In this document: in pieces, positions 56,325-64,000 of the stretch
Numbering within the stretch: position 1 is the first letter of the stretch
Layout: every line of letters begins with the position of its first letter
NCBI RefSeq assembly: GCF_025231525.1
Contig: NZ_CP103057.1
Coordinates: 2,738,501 to 2,802,500 of the forward strand
Length of the DNA: 64,000 nt
Source: Sphingomonas endolithica
GTDB lineage: Bacteria; Pseudomonadota; Alphaproteobacteria; Sphingomonadales; Sphingomonadaceae
Reading direction: 5' to 3'
Notes under the pieces: generated by a model
Database searches by the model: none
Told to the model about the DNA's origin: nothing
What the model saw: only the letters and a program-made list of their open reading frames with translations
Position numbers and translations under genes: made by a program

Positions 56325-56963
56325 ATGCCAGCTGTATCGCCCCAGCCAATTGCACAGCCCGCAGCTCAACCCGCGCCCGATGAGGCTTTGCAGCGGCTGA
56401 TCGCCGGTAATGCCGCCTTCGTCGCCGACGCGCCTCACGCCCCGGACATCTCGCGCCAGCGGCGCCTGGAGTTAGCACAGGGCCAGCAGCCTTTCGCCAC
56501 GCTCATAGGGTGCTCGGATTCGCGGGTCGGTCCGGAACAGCTTTTCGGCGTAGGTCTCGGCGACCTGTTCATCGTCCGGAGTGCCGGTAACAATGTCGAC
56601 ACAGCTGGAATGGGCTCGATCGAGTATTCGGTCATGGCGCTTAAGGTCCCGCTGATCGTCGTTTTGGGTCACGAGAAGTGCGGTGCCGTTGCGGCCGCGA
56701 CTGATGTCGTCACGAAGGACGTGCGGTTTCCCGGCAGCATCGGCAGAATGATCGAGCCGATCTTGCCTGCGGTAATCGCAGCTGAGCGTGCGGGCGAGGA
56801 TGGTGATCTGGTTGAGCGAGCCGTGGAGGAGAATGTCCGGCGAATGGTCGAGCGACTTCAGACCTATTCCGAGCCTATGCTGCTTGAGCCGCAGAGCCGC
56901 GGCGAACTGATGGTCGTTGGTGCAGTCTATGAGCTGGCCACTGGTAAGGTGCGCTGGTTGTGA
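56325..56963 (+). CDS. Beta-carbonic anhydrase
   Basis: 212 residues. Zinc ligands Cys63, His116 and Cys119 and the Asp65-Arg67 dyad (GCSDSRVGPEQ, LGHEKCGAV) are present. RSAGNNVDTAGMGSIEYS is a family hallmark. GAGGAA precedes the ATG. No signal peptide; it should interconvert CO2 and bicarbonate in the cytosol. A hairpin terminator follows. Confidence 0.93.
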   Translation: MPAVSPQPIAQPAAQPAPDEALQRLIAGNAAFVADAPHAPDISRQRRLELAQGQQPFATLIGCSDSRVGPEQLFGVGLGDLFIVRSAGNNVDTAGMGSIEYSVMALKVPLIVVLGHEKCGAVAAATDVVTKDVRFPGSIGRMIEPILPAVIAAERAGEDGDLVERAVEENVRRMVERLQTYSEPMLLEPQSRGELMVVGAVYELATGKVRWL

Positions 56964-56966
56964 TTG

Positions 56967-56991
56967 ATGGACCGGTCTCCTGCCGGTCCAT
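56967..56991 (+). terminator. Terminator of carbonic anhydrase gene
   Basis: TGGACCGG and CCGGTCCA form a perfect 8-bp stem, followed by TTATAT. Confidence 0.62.
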
Positions 56992-57094
56992 TATATCCGC
57001 ACTCTCGGCAGCTATCTGACGATGTGTCTGCTTTCGCCCAGTCGCGGGCATTCCGCCATGCCTTAAGATGAGGCATCATTTCTGAGGTAGCGAC

Positions 57095-57553
57095 ATGAGA
57101 AGCGCAATCCAGCTCGGCATACCCGCGGTGGCTGTAATGCTTATCGGTGGGACGGCATACGCTACTGCCCAAAGCTGGCGCCACGCTATGCCAGAGTTCG
57201 TCGTTAACGTTCGAACCGCAGACCGTAGCAATAGGGCCCCAGCTTTGATGCTGATCTATGGCGAGAATGGCAGTGACCCGTTCCGTACGGGGCCTCTTGG
57301 AGCAGACCGGCGCATTTCGCAGTGCCAGACGATCGGTTCGCTTTGTGTAAGCAGGGCGGGGCGCAGAGAGTTCGGGACAATGCATGATCGCGCCCAAACT
57401 CTTCAAGTCCGGCTGTTCACCGGAAAGGGAAACCCCATAGTCGGCGGACTTCGCTGGACCGGGTCATGGCACCCCAGACAGGTTCGTGTGACCTGCGATC
57501 TGAGTGTTCGGAATGTGCGCAGGTCTTGCACTATCACCCAAGTGATCTCCTAA
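57095..57553 (+). CDS. Secreted hypothetical protein
   Basis: 152 residues with a signal peptide (GIPAVAVMLIGGTAYATA). The mature part has four Cys that could form two disulfides (SQCQTIGSLC, VTCDLSVRNVRRSC). No family recognised. Confidence 0.5.
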   Translation: MRSAIQLGIPAVAVMLIGGTAYATAQSWRHAMPEFVVNVRTADRSNRAPALMLIYGENGSDPFRTGPLGADRRISQCQTIGSLCVSRAGRREFGTMHDRAQTLQVRLFTGKGNPIVGGLRWTGSWHPRQVRVTCDLSVRNVRRSCTITQVIS

Positions 57554-57785
57554 GACGGAACGGCAGCTGACCAACAGGTCGGGACGCGGGCAAAGCGGAA
57601 GGCTAAGATCTGCGTTTCCGCTGTCGCCCAATGCGACCCGGGGGCTAACGCCCAACAGCGGACGTTCAACTGCAAAGTGGCATTCTGGAAGCAGCCGTCC
57701 GTGAACCCGGTGAGTAGGGCTGCCGGTAGCCGCTAGCTGCTGATAAGGAGAGCAGATAGCTGCCACCCCACGTGGGCGACTTGAG

Positions 57786-58616
57786 TTACGGCGCAGCCTT
57801 TTTCCGCACGCTGCCGCCGAAGGTATAGCTCAGCGCAATGCCGCCCGAGAGCTGGTTGCGCGCCCCAAAGGCGCGCACAACAGGCGAGCGGCCGGGGTCC
57901 GCCACAAGCCGATCGTATTTAGCGTAGCTGTAGATTCCCCAGCGCGCGTTGATCTGGCGGATCAAGCCTGCGGTCACGCCGACCGCCTGCAAGCCACCGT
58001 CCGCGCGGAAGGCAGGTAGCGTTGTGGTCATCGCGGTCGCGCGATCGATACCGAAAAAGGCCCGGTTGTAACGACCGTTCGCAAGCGTGACGCGCGGGCC
58101 AATGGAGAATAGCCAACGGTCGGCGTCGCGGGTGACATAGTCAGCACCAACCGTCCCGATCAGTCCCTTGTGGCCGCCGATCCCCTGACGCACTTCAGTC
58201 CGAAGGCGGAGCTTTGGGGTGAGCTGATACTGCACGAATCCACCCAGTTCGAACGTGAAGCCGACTTTCGGCAGCATTCCGTTCGTGTTGTCGCGCGAAC
58301 GCTTTCCTTCGAAGCCTAGTGCGGGCCCGAACCGCAACCCGCCAGTGCGAACCAGGCTGGGGCCAAAGCTTTCATCCGGTGCCTCGAAGGCGAAGGGTTC
58401 GTCGCCGCGCGCCCGCGCAACGTCAACGAGCGGGCGGATGCTGATACCGTCAGCTCCAGGAAAGCTGGGCACGATCTGCGGCCCCAGAGCGAGACGAGTT
58501 CGCCGGGATGTGCTCGTGTCGCTCTCCGCTTGCGCGGCGGCGGCCGGAGGGTTCGTAATGAACAGCGCCAAGGCAAGCGGCCCGGCTGCGAGACTCAGGA
58601 GCATGCGTGTTGTCAT
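57786..58616 (-). CDS. MipA/OmpV-family outer-membrane protein
   Basis: 276 residues from the ATG at 58616. Signal peptide ends PPAAAA-QA. LALGPQIVPSFPGADGISIRP and the terminal QLSGGIALSYTFGGS are typical of MipA/OmpV beta-barrels, whose members scaffold wall enzymes or act as porins. The start is uncertain because no ribosome site is clear. Confidence 0.82.
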   Translation of the reverse strand: MTTRMLLSLAAGPLALALFITNPPAAAAQAESDTSTSRRTRLALGPQIVPSFPGADGISIRPLVDVARARGDEPFAFEAPDESFGPSLVRTGGLRFGPALGFEGKRSRDNTNGMLPKVGFTFELGGFVQYQLTPKLRLRTEVRQGIGGHKGLIGTVGADYVTRDADRWLFSIGPRVTLANGRYNRAFFGIDRATAMTTTLPAFRADGGLQAVGVTAGLIRQINARWGIYSYAKYDRLVADPGRSPVVRAFGARNQLSGGIALSYTFGGSVRKKAAP

Positions 58617-58915
58617 TGGAGGAGCGTACAGCATCCGGCGGGGGATCAAAGGAAAAGCGGCTGGGCGACTCGCGCATGGGGTTGGATGTTGTCAGGGGTC
58701 TGACGGGTTGGTTATCACCGGCACAACGTGAATGGCGACTCACGCCCAATAGCGGACATGCAGTCGCTTCTGCCACGTGCCGACACCCGCCGTTCGTACA
58801 GGCTTGTTCGATACCCCCGACCTCGATCTTTAGACCCCGGTAGAGACACTAGGTAGGCTGACTGGGCGAGGGCAACGCGCTACTTCCAACGCTGAACTGG
58901 TAGGATTTGAAGGTC

Positions 58916-59638
58916 GTGAAGAAAGCTTTTCTGGCAATCCTAGCTGGGTGCTTCGCTTCGGCTGCCCGCGCCGACCCACCCACAACCGATTATCGCCTGA
59001 TCCAGATGGACGGGTTTAATATTTTCATGAGTCCAGACCTTAGTTCCGACACGCGCCTCAGGAACACCACTTTTAAGGTTTTGCAATCACGCCTTAAAGA
59101 AGTTCAAGCACTGGTGACCCCGGCACAAATGGTGTTTTTCAAGTCGGTCTCGTTCTGGATCCAAGGTCGACAGGGAACCGGAGGCGCAACTTACCATTCA
59201 TCTAGAGATTGGCTGCGAGAGCACAAACAAAATCCTGACAAGGCCGGCGGTATTGAGATCACCAACTCGGAAAACTTTGTCTTGTGGGCCACAACCGATC
59301 AGCCGATGATGGTTCTCCATGAGTTAGCCCATGCTTACCATAGTCGCGTGCTCGGGGAGAGATATTCGCCGATTGAAGCAGCATATCAGAGTGCTATTGA
59401 GCGGCAGCTCTATGCAAATGTGGATTATGTCCACGGCGGCAAAAAGCGCGCCTACGCTGTCAATAATAAGGAAGAGTTTTTCGCGGAACTGACCGAAGCC
59501 TATCTTGGCTGTAATGATTTTTTCCCGTTTGATAGACAGGATCTGCGATCCCACGACCCTATCGGATACGCTCTTATGGAAAATATCTGGGGAAAACGAT
59601 CTGACGAGGTGCGTTCGCTTTGCGTAAAAGGGCCATGA
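58916..59638 (+). CDS. Secreted HExxH zinc metallopeptidase
   Basis: 240 residues from a GTG at 58916 (TAGGA upstream). Signal peptide (AFLAILAGCFASAARA) then the zinc motif HELAHAYH and, about 55 residues on, NNKEEFFAELTEAYLGCNDF, where the downstream Glu could be the third ligand (gluzincin-like). Its region is noticeably richer in A and T than its neighbours, which suggests transfer. Similar proteins are known from scattered bacteria and fungi; substrate unknown. Confidence 0.72.
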   Translation: MKKAFLAILAGCFASAARADPPTTDYRLIQMDGFNIFMSPDLSSDTRLRNTTFKVLQSRLKEVQALVTPAQMVFFKSVSFWIQGRQGTGGATYHSSRDWLREHKQNPDKAGGIEITNSENFVLWATTDQPMMVLHELAHAYHSRVLGERYSPIEAAYQSAIERQLYANVDYVHGGKKRAYAVNNKEEFFAELTEAYLGCNDFFPFDRQDLRSHDPIGYALMENIWGKRSDEVRSLCVKGP

Positions 59639-59934
59639 AGGGAGATGGTATAAGCTCGTATTTCACCAAGCGTCGAATCGGCAAAGCGGCGCCCTAAAGC
59701 CAACGGTCCGCTATCGCTCACTTGCGGACCGCAGCTTCTACACTTCATCCGGCGCTGCACGCTCCTCAGGTCGTTCCGCCAGCCCTTCCGTTGATAAAGA
59801 TGCCAGAGCGCGTGGGGGTCAAAGACAGACTCGCGCTTACACTGCCTGCACGTTGCAACGATCGCGATATGCCACGCGGCGCACTCGAAAAGATCGGACG
59901 CGGTTCGACGGCCCTCCGCGTCAAAGCCGCCCAC
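59500..59934 (-). CDS. Cys-rich (zinc-ribbon-like) hypothetical protein
   Basis: 144 residues from a GTG three bases after the stop of the gene upstream. The core is FECAAWHIAIVATCRQCKRE and MKCRSCGPQVSD, two CxxC pairs that could bind zinc. The frame runs 139 bases into the 3' end of the peptidase gene on the other strand, so the natural C-terminus may be shorter and a frameshift after the second CxxC is possible. Confidence 0.45.
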   Translation of the reverse strand: MGGFDAEGRRTASDLFECAAWHIAIVATCRQCKRESVFDPHALWHLYQRKGWRNDLRSVQRRMKCRSCGPQVSDSGPLALGRRFADSTLGEIRAYTISLHGPFTQSERTSSDRFPQIFSIRAYPIGSWDRRSCLSNGKKSLQPR

Positions 59935-59936
59935 GC

Positions 59937-60137
59937 TTAAAGGGCTAACGTCAGCTGATCGGCGTTGTGCTCGGGAGCGCCCAGTCGCTCGACAATCGCG
60001 CGCGCAAGCTCGCCTGCAGCGCGCTGGCGCATAGCTTCGTCGGGCATTGCTATTCCCACGCGGCACCAGCCAGGAGCGGAGAGGATCGCGTCGGACAAGT
60101 CCGGCACGGTGGCGGGCGTGAGTGGCGAATCGAGCAT
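59937..60137 (-). CDS. DUF6771-like small protein
   Basis: 66 residues (VPDLSDAILSAPGWCRVGIA, DEAMRQRAAGELARAIVERL). It resembles the small sphingomonad DUF6771 proteins. Followed directly by the CxxC protein gene, so probably one operon. Confidence 0.6.
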   Translation of the reverse strand: MLDSPLTPATVPDLSDAILSAPGWCRVGIAMPDEAMRQRAAGELARAIVERLGAPEHNADQLTLAL

Positions 60138-60334
60138 GCCTCATGTTAGAACATATCGGGAACAATGGCCAAGCTCGATCTGCCACACAGCGGCTAGCGC
60201 AGGTACAATCCCGATCACCCTCCGCCCTGGCCGGCGGCCGGCTTGTCGGCGTGGATAGAAGTGGCGGCGATGCCGGCGGCGCTGTCGGCGTCGCTGCGGC
60301 CCGATAACCAAAAGCGCCAACCGCCATAACCGAA

Positions 60335-60435
60335 TACGCTAATACGTTAGTACCCCCCTGGTTATTTATACGCGTGAGTGTGGGGTAAGTACTTTTGTAT
60401 ATAGCTTTAGGCAGGGGGTGTAACGTATTAGCGTA
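60335..60435. repeat. 100-bp palindromic element
   Basis: Left arm 60335-60360 starts TACGCTAATACGTTA and ends ACCCCCCTG; right arm 60412-60435 is its reverse complement with two gaps. A 51-base AT-rich centre (TTATTTATAC, GTATATAGC) lies between. It could be a MITE, a phage/plasmid attachment or replication site, or a strong hairpin. Confidence 0.7.
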
Positions 60436-60542
60436 CTTGCTTGCAGGATAGCGCCCCTGCCCTCTTCGTCGCACGCAAGCGACCTCTTGCATGCTGACGT
60501 GCCCTCTCCATCTTGGAAGAACGCAACAGTACGGAGGCTACC

Positions 60543-60722
60543 ATGGCGAAGAACACTGGCGAGGGACATCGGGTCGGGTCGGTCAGAGACCGCAGTCAGA
60601 CTGAAGCGCCCAGCGGCAATCACGTCAAGCGTGACACAGCCGACGGCAAGTTCATGGACCAGAAGGCCGACAGCAAGCCGTTCAAGGGCGTCGCCAAGGA
60701 ACCGGACGGCCGGCGGAAGTAG
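60543..60722 (+). CDS. Small basic hydrophilic protein
   Basis: 59 residues (MAKNTGEGHRVGSVRDRSQT...) with a strong GGAGG ribosome site. Lys/Asp/Gly-rich and free of hydrophobic stretches, like small stress-related hydrophilic proteins of alphaproteobacteria. No named family. Confidence 0.6.
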   Translation: MAKNTGEGHRVGSVRDRSQTEAPSGNHVKRDTADGKFMDQKADSKPFKGVAKEPDGRRK

Positions 60723-60915
60723 GCTTCGGGCGATCCTGACGAGGGGTTGGTAGCCACACTGGGAGGGACGGCGGCGGGCCGCAATCATCGCCTGCCGCCA
60801 CGAACGCAGTGTCCTGGGTTGGATCAGCGGGTAGTTGCCAGGCGGGTGGGAGAAGAAGCGTGAGCGGAACCAGTCTCAGCATTGCGCATTGAACCGTGAG
60901 ATGGGGGCAGACTTG

Positions 60916-61662
60916 ATGGGTAATCCGGTCGACGAACTTTTCGATCACGCTCGCAAAATCGCTAGTCGCGTCGTGGTCATGGCGCTCGAACGAGCGATCC
61001 AATCTGCACAAGCCGCTATTCGGCGATCCGTTCAATCAGAATTTCAGAGCCTAGCGGGTAAGATTGGACTCTTCACCTCTGTACTTGGCAAGCTTCCGCA
61101 CGGGACCGCTAACGTTGTGGCTGATTCCTATCGCGGACCGTTTGCCCGCGCTCTGACCCCTGCTGAGGTGAAGATTGTGACGTGGGCTTTCGGCAAACAG
61201 CCAGTAGCACCTTCGCAAGTTCGGATTGTACCTGGCCCCGGACTCCAAACGGTGGCGGCAATAGCGTTCCTGAATGGAAATCCGGCGATCACCATCGGCA
61301 ACACCATATACATCAAGCAACGCGTCTATCGCGAACGCGGTGGTAGCAACCTGGCAGCGACCCCCGAGGGAGTGGAGATGCTGCTGCATGAATATACCCA
61401 CGTCCTGCAATACGGCCGCCTTGGCTTCGCCAGGTTCGGCGCTCGTTATGCGGCCGAGTTTAAAGCGGCGGGCGGCGACGCGAACAAGATGTACGACTAC
61501 AAACATCGAAAGAAGGGTTTCAATGATGAAAGCATTGAGGGCCAGGCGGCGTTAGTAGGCGATTTTGGCGAGCAGCTTGCGTTGCCACCAGTCCGCCGGA
61601 CACCGGCCCTGATCCGGCAGTTGCGCTCGAAGCTCAACGGCACGGGCATTCTCGGGCAATGA
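60916..61662 (+). CDS. HExxH (DUF4157-like) protein
   Basis: 248 residues from the ATG at 60916 (GGGGG upstream); an ATG at 60901 is possible. No signal peptide. An amphipathic N-terminal helix region precedes FGKQPVAPSQVRIVPGPGL and the zinc motif LLHEYTHVLQYGRLG, typical of DUF4157-type domains often found near contractile injection systems and toxins. The stop overlaps the next lipoprotein gene (ATGA). Confidence 0.68.
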   Translation: MGNPVDELFDHARKIASRVVVMALERAIQSAQAAIRRSVQSEFQSLAGKIGLFTSVLGKLPHGTANVVADSYRGPFARALTPAEVKIVTWAFGKQPVAPSQVRIVPGPGLQTVAAIAFLNGNPAITIGNTIYIKQRVYRERGGSNLAATPEGVEMLLHEYTHVLQYGRLGFARFGARYAAEFKAAGGDANKMYDYKHRKKGFNDESIEGQAALVGDFGEQLALPPVRRTPALIRQLRSKLNGTGILGQ

Positions 61663-62057
61663 CCAGGATTGGTAAATTCGCACACGTTGGACTTCTACTG
61701 GCGGCACTGTCGCTGGGCGCCTGCGAACAGGAGTACAACGTAGCCGTGACGTCGGAGCGGGGGCAGGTGACATTTACCGTACCCAGCTCGGAGCCTTATT
61801 GCCTGGACCGTCTCACCGTCTATGCCGCCACCGACAGGGCGAAGCCCATTTGGCTCATCGACACGTCGTCTCAAGGACCCTGCACGACCCGGGTTCAATA
61901 TGGCGCCATACCGAAAGGCTTTGAACAACGGGGGCCGATGGAGCCATTGGCTCCGGGTAAGCTGTACGTGGTCTCGGCATCCCGAACTGGTGCCACAGCG
62001 CTGAGCTTCTTTGAGCCTGGTCGTGAAGGGTCGATCCAGAAGGAGCCGCCTTCCTAA
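61659..62057 (+). CDS. Lipoprotein coupled to the HExxH protein
   Basis: 132 residues with lipobox LSLGAC. The mature part has two further Cys (PYCLDRLTVYAATD, GPCTTRV) and a beta-rich pattern. Its start overlaps the upstream stop, so the two proteins probably act together. No family recognised. Confidence 0.65.
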   Translation: MTRIGKFAHVGLLLAALSLGACEQEYNVAVTSERGQVTFTVPSSEPYCLDRLTVYAATDRAKPIWLIDTSSQGPCTTRVQYGAIPKGFEQRGPMEPLAPGKLYVVSASRTGATALSFFEPGREGSIQKEPPS

Positions 62058-62167
62058 CGCCGATCGGAGACTTGCCCCAGTTTCAAAAGCCGAGACATAC
62101 CAGCGGAGCGCCGCGCGCTCTAGAGGACGGCCGCACCGGACCACAGGTGCCAGAATTGGGCATGCTA

Positions 62168-62370
62168 CTAATCCTCGATGATCGCCAGGCGCGCCGAGAA
62201 CCGCACCGCGCTGCTCTCAGGGCTAGTACCGCGCACCCGCAGCGCTGACCCTTTCTCTACGACGCCTGTAAGCTCCACTAGAACGTCGTCCAGGCCAAGG
62301 GCGGCGATAGCGCCCGGAACGTGCCGGTGGCGCGTGACGGACATCTCCGCGGTAAATAGCTGCCCTTGCT
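62168..62370 (-). pseudogene. Truncated copy of the GrlR-like gene
   Basis: The minus strand encodes GQLFTAEMSVTRHRHVPGAI through SSAVRFSARLAIIED, almost identical to the C-terminal 65 residues of the gene at 63491. The 5' half is missing. Confidence 0.8.
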
Positions 62371-62451
62371 GCGTGGCTGGCGGGTTGCCGCGCGGTTGAG
62401 CAACAGTATCGTTAGGTCGACCTCACTGGTCCGCCTCCGAAGGAATCGATT

Positions 62452-62712
62452 ATGTCCGCCGCCGATCTACCGAAATCGTTCAAAGCCCTGCTGACTACCG
62501 TAAGCCATGGCGAAGTTGGCCGGCTCACCTTTCACAAAGATCAGGCAACAGAGAGGTTGTCGTTTCGGTTCGTGAATGAAACAGCAGAAGACGTACCGGA
62601 AGGGCCAGCCTCGTTACGCATGATAAGCGGCGACGAATACCCGGTTGTGATCAGTAAAGGGCAGTACGATTATCGGGCGACGCCTGATTCGCGAAACACA
62701 AAGCCTCAGTAA
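62452..62712 (+). CDS. Hypothetical protein
   Basis: 86 residues with AAGGA upstream of the ATG. Beta-rich middle (EVGRLTFHKDQATERLSFRF). No family recognised. Its 3' end overlaps the antisense broken gene. Confidence 0.5.
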   Translation: MSAADLPKSFKALLTTVSHGEVGRLTFHKDQATERLSFRFVNETAEDVPEGPASLRMISGDEYPVVISKGQYDYRATPDSRNTKPQ

Positions 62713-63007
62713 GGCCGGTGTCGCGGGCAGGATCGAGCTTATCTTTAGCCGCTTCGTCATCAGCTTTCTGGGCGTGCTCAGCCGGTATCTGAACCAATCG
62801 AGTGAGAAAGTGCAACACGCTGGCAACCACAAGCGTGCCGATCGCCGCAATGGCGCTCCAAGCAATGCCGCCAGTCGCTAGCTATGTGACGACGCCCGCC
62901 GCGATGCCCCCCCGATCGTCATCGTAATGCGCGCCCAAATGGGCGAGCCGAACCACCGCGCGCGTATCCGTCCAAGCCTGCTTGGCGATTTGCTCCCAGT
63001 AACTCAT
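62651..63007 (-). pseudogene. Small membrane protein interrupted by TAG
   Basis: ATG at 63007 with AGGAG upstream. 41 codons (MSYWEQIAKQAWTDTRAVVR...) run to a TAG at 62882-62884. The same frame then gives a hydrophobic stretch (GGIAWSAIAAIGTLVVASVL) and a charged tail. It could be a holin-like protein. Confidence 0.55.
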
Positions 63008-63023
63008 GCGCTCCTGAGTGTCC

Positions 63024-63305
63024 TTATTCGTCGTCAGATTGGCGGTCGCTATCGTCGCTGTAATCGGGTGCGATCGAGGTCCATAGCGAGCCGGAATTAC
63101 CCTCAGCGTTCACGCCTTCCGGGGCGTCGTCATCCCAATTGAGCAACCACGCCGTAACGATGCCGCCATCGTTCGTGGTGGCGTAATCAAGGGTATAGGG
63201 ATGTTCGTCCAGCATGTCGGGATCAATGCCAAGTTGACCGGCTACATAAGCGCGTTCGCGCTCAGCGTTCACGGTTTCCATATGGTCGTCATACGCTCTC
63301 GACAT
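63024..63305 (-). CDS. Hypothetical acidic protein
   Basis: 93 residues from the ATG at 63305 (AAAGG upstream): MSRAYDDHMETVNAERERAY, a Tyr/Thr-rich middle and an Asp-rich end (DYSDDSDRQSDDE). No family recognised. Confidence 0.5.
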   Translation of the reverse strand: MSRAYDDHMETVNAERERAYVAGQLGIDPDMLDEHPYTLDYATTNDGGIVTAWLLNWDDDAPEGVNAEGNSGSLWTSIAPDYSDDSDRQSDDE

Positions 63306-63490
63306 TGGCGTGCCTTTCATCGGGGATGAAGACAGTATGCCTAAGCTTTGCGAGTCGCGGTAGATCCTAGAACCAAACATATCTTGCGGGCGATATGGGA
63401 GGGGGGCGAGCGCCAAACGACGACGCTACGGCGCTCACAAGGAGGCTAGTTGAGCTGGCTGGCGCCACGCACCGTCTCGAGGAACGGCAC

Positions 63491-63826
63491 TTAATCCGCA
63501 ATCATCGCCAACCGAGCGGAAAACCGCACTGCGCTGCTCTCGGGGCTGGTGCCGCGCACCCGCAGCGCCGCCCCCTCCTCTACGACGCCTGTAAGCTCCA
63601 CCAGAACGTCGTCCAGGCCAAGCGCGGCAATGGCGCCCGGGACGTGCCGATGACGCGTGACGGACATCTCAGCGGTGAAAAGCTGGCCTTGCTGCTGGTA
63701 CGTGCCAACGTAGCAGAGGCCGCTGTCACCGCCACGCAGGCGGCCGTCCAGCAGATACGCTACGCCGTACTCGGTTCCGGCGGGGGTATCCCAGGTTACC
63801 TTGTATAGGCCGTTTGGTAGGGGCAT
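63491..63826 (-). CDS. GrlR-like small regulatory protein
   Basis: 111 residues from the ATG at 63826 (AAGGAC upstream). LPNGLYKVTWDTPAGTEYGV, GGDSGLCYVGTYQQQGQLF and VRGTSPESSAVRFSARL resemble the GrlR fold (a beta-barrel with a G-D-S-x-x-Y signature). In enterobacteria GrlR restrains GrlA; here a partner is not visible. A truncated duplicate lies at 62168. Confidence 0.7.
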   Translation of the reverse strand: MPLPNGLYKVTWDTPAGTEYGVAYLLDGRLRGGDSGLCYVGTYQQQGQLFTAEMSVTRHRHVPGAIAALGLDDVLVELTGVVEEGAALRVRGTSPESSAVRFSARLAMIAD

Positions 63827-64000
63827 CGTCACGTCCTTATTGGGTAGGACGGTCGATACCGGTGGTGGGGAAATGGGACCAGTGACGGTAAGATTGGATC
63901 TACCCGTTCAAGCCTTTTCAGATGCTACATGTGGGAAGCAGCCCTCCGCCATTTCCGACAACGGCCGTAATGCCCGCCCAGGCGATATTCAGCGCCCATT

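Noticed and set aside
59935..60492. N-terminal extension of the CxxC protein to 330 codons
   Set aside because: It overlaps the DUF6771-like gene and the palindromic element; the GTG at 59934 directly after that gene is a better start.
1..64000. tRNA, rRNA, riboswitch or sigma-54 promoter of PEP-CTERM genes
   Set aside because: No cloverleaf, rRNA core or TGGCAC-N5-TTGC motif was found by eye.

Overview
The window looks like a chromosome segment of a Sphingomonas-like alphaproteobacterium. The evidence is high G+C, an exosortase V (XrtV)/EpsI pair inside an exopolysaccharide cluster, seven PEP-CTERM proteins with the sphingomonad-type VPEPATW(A/G)MM...GF...RRR tail, an HWE-type histidine kinase, DUF6894-like small proteins, and sites matching the alphaproteobacterial CtrA box. 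No rRNA, tRNA or CRISPR array was seen. Genus is inferred from gene content only.

Region 1 (1-13.2 kb) is an exopolysaccharide assembly and sorting cluster. A leftward, translationally coupled trio encodes a Wza/GumB-type exporter, an outer-membrane beta-barrel and a Wzz/GumC-type chain-length protein (cut by the window edge). A rightward TPR protein is coupled to a WecG/TagA/CpsF glycosyltransferase. A leftward group holds an EpsD-like prolyl isomerase lipoprotein, a GT4 and a GT2 glycosyltransferase. XrtV and EpsI are coupled leftward and converge on a small XrtV-accessory-like membrane protein. The cluster closes with a UDP-glucuronate decarboxylase and a WcaJ/PssY-type priming sugar-phosphate transferase. 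Together these would start, extend, export and length-control a polysaccharide and process PEP-CTERM proteins.

Region 2 (13.2-45 kb) holds cell-envelope genes and likely XrtV substrates: a CAP-domain protein, an L,D-transpeptidase, a SleB-type wall hydrolase, and seven PEP-CTERM proteins, one of them a complete trypsin-like protease. Two DUF1996 lipoprotein genes share a 1,065-bp near-identical 3' part. PilZ proteins, a CheY-like protein and a broken TPR-GGDEF gene also occur. IS5, IS3 (three types) and IS110 copies or remnants are scattered through it, almost all decayed. Four of the seven PEP-CTERM genes have a perfect TTAA-N7-TTAA site upstream and two more have a one-mismatch version, so a shared CtrA-type control of the exported proteins is the main new hypothesis from this window.

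Region 3 (45-64 kb) is accessory. It contains decayed recombinases, a repeat-rich stress protein with an in-frame stop, an HWE kinase/response-regulator pair, a Crp/Fnr regulator between two DUF6894-like genes, a GGDEF-EAL protein, a beta-carbonic anhydrase, a MipA/OmpV protein, two different HExxH metalloproteins, many small proteins, a 100-bp palindromic element and a GrlR-like gene with a truncated duplicate. Single nonsense codons in otherwise intact frames are common from about 20 kb onward.
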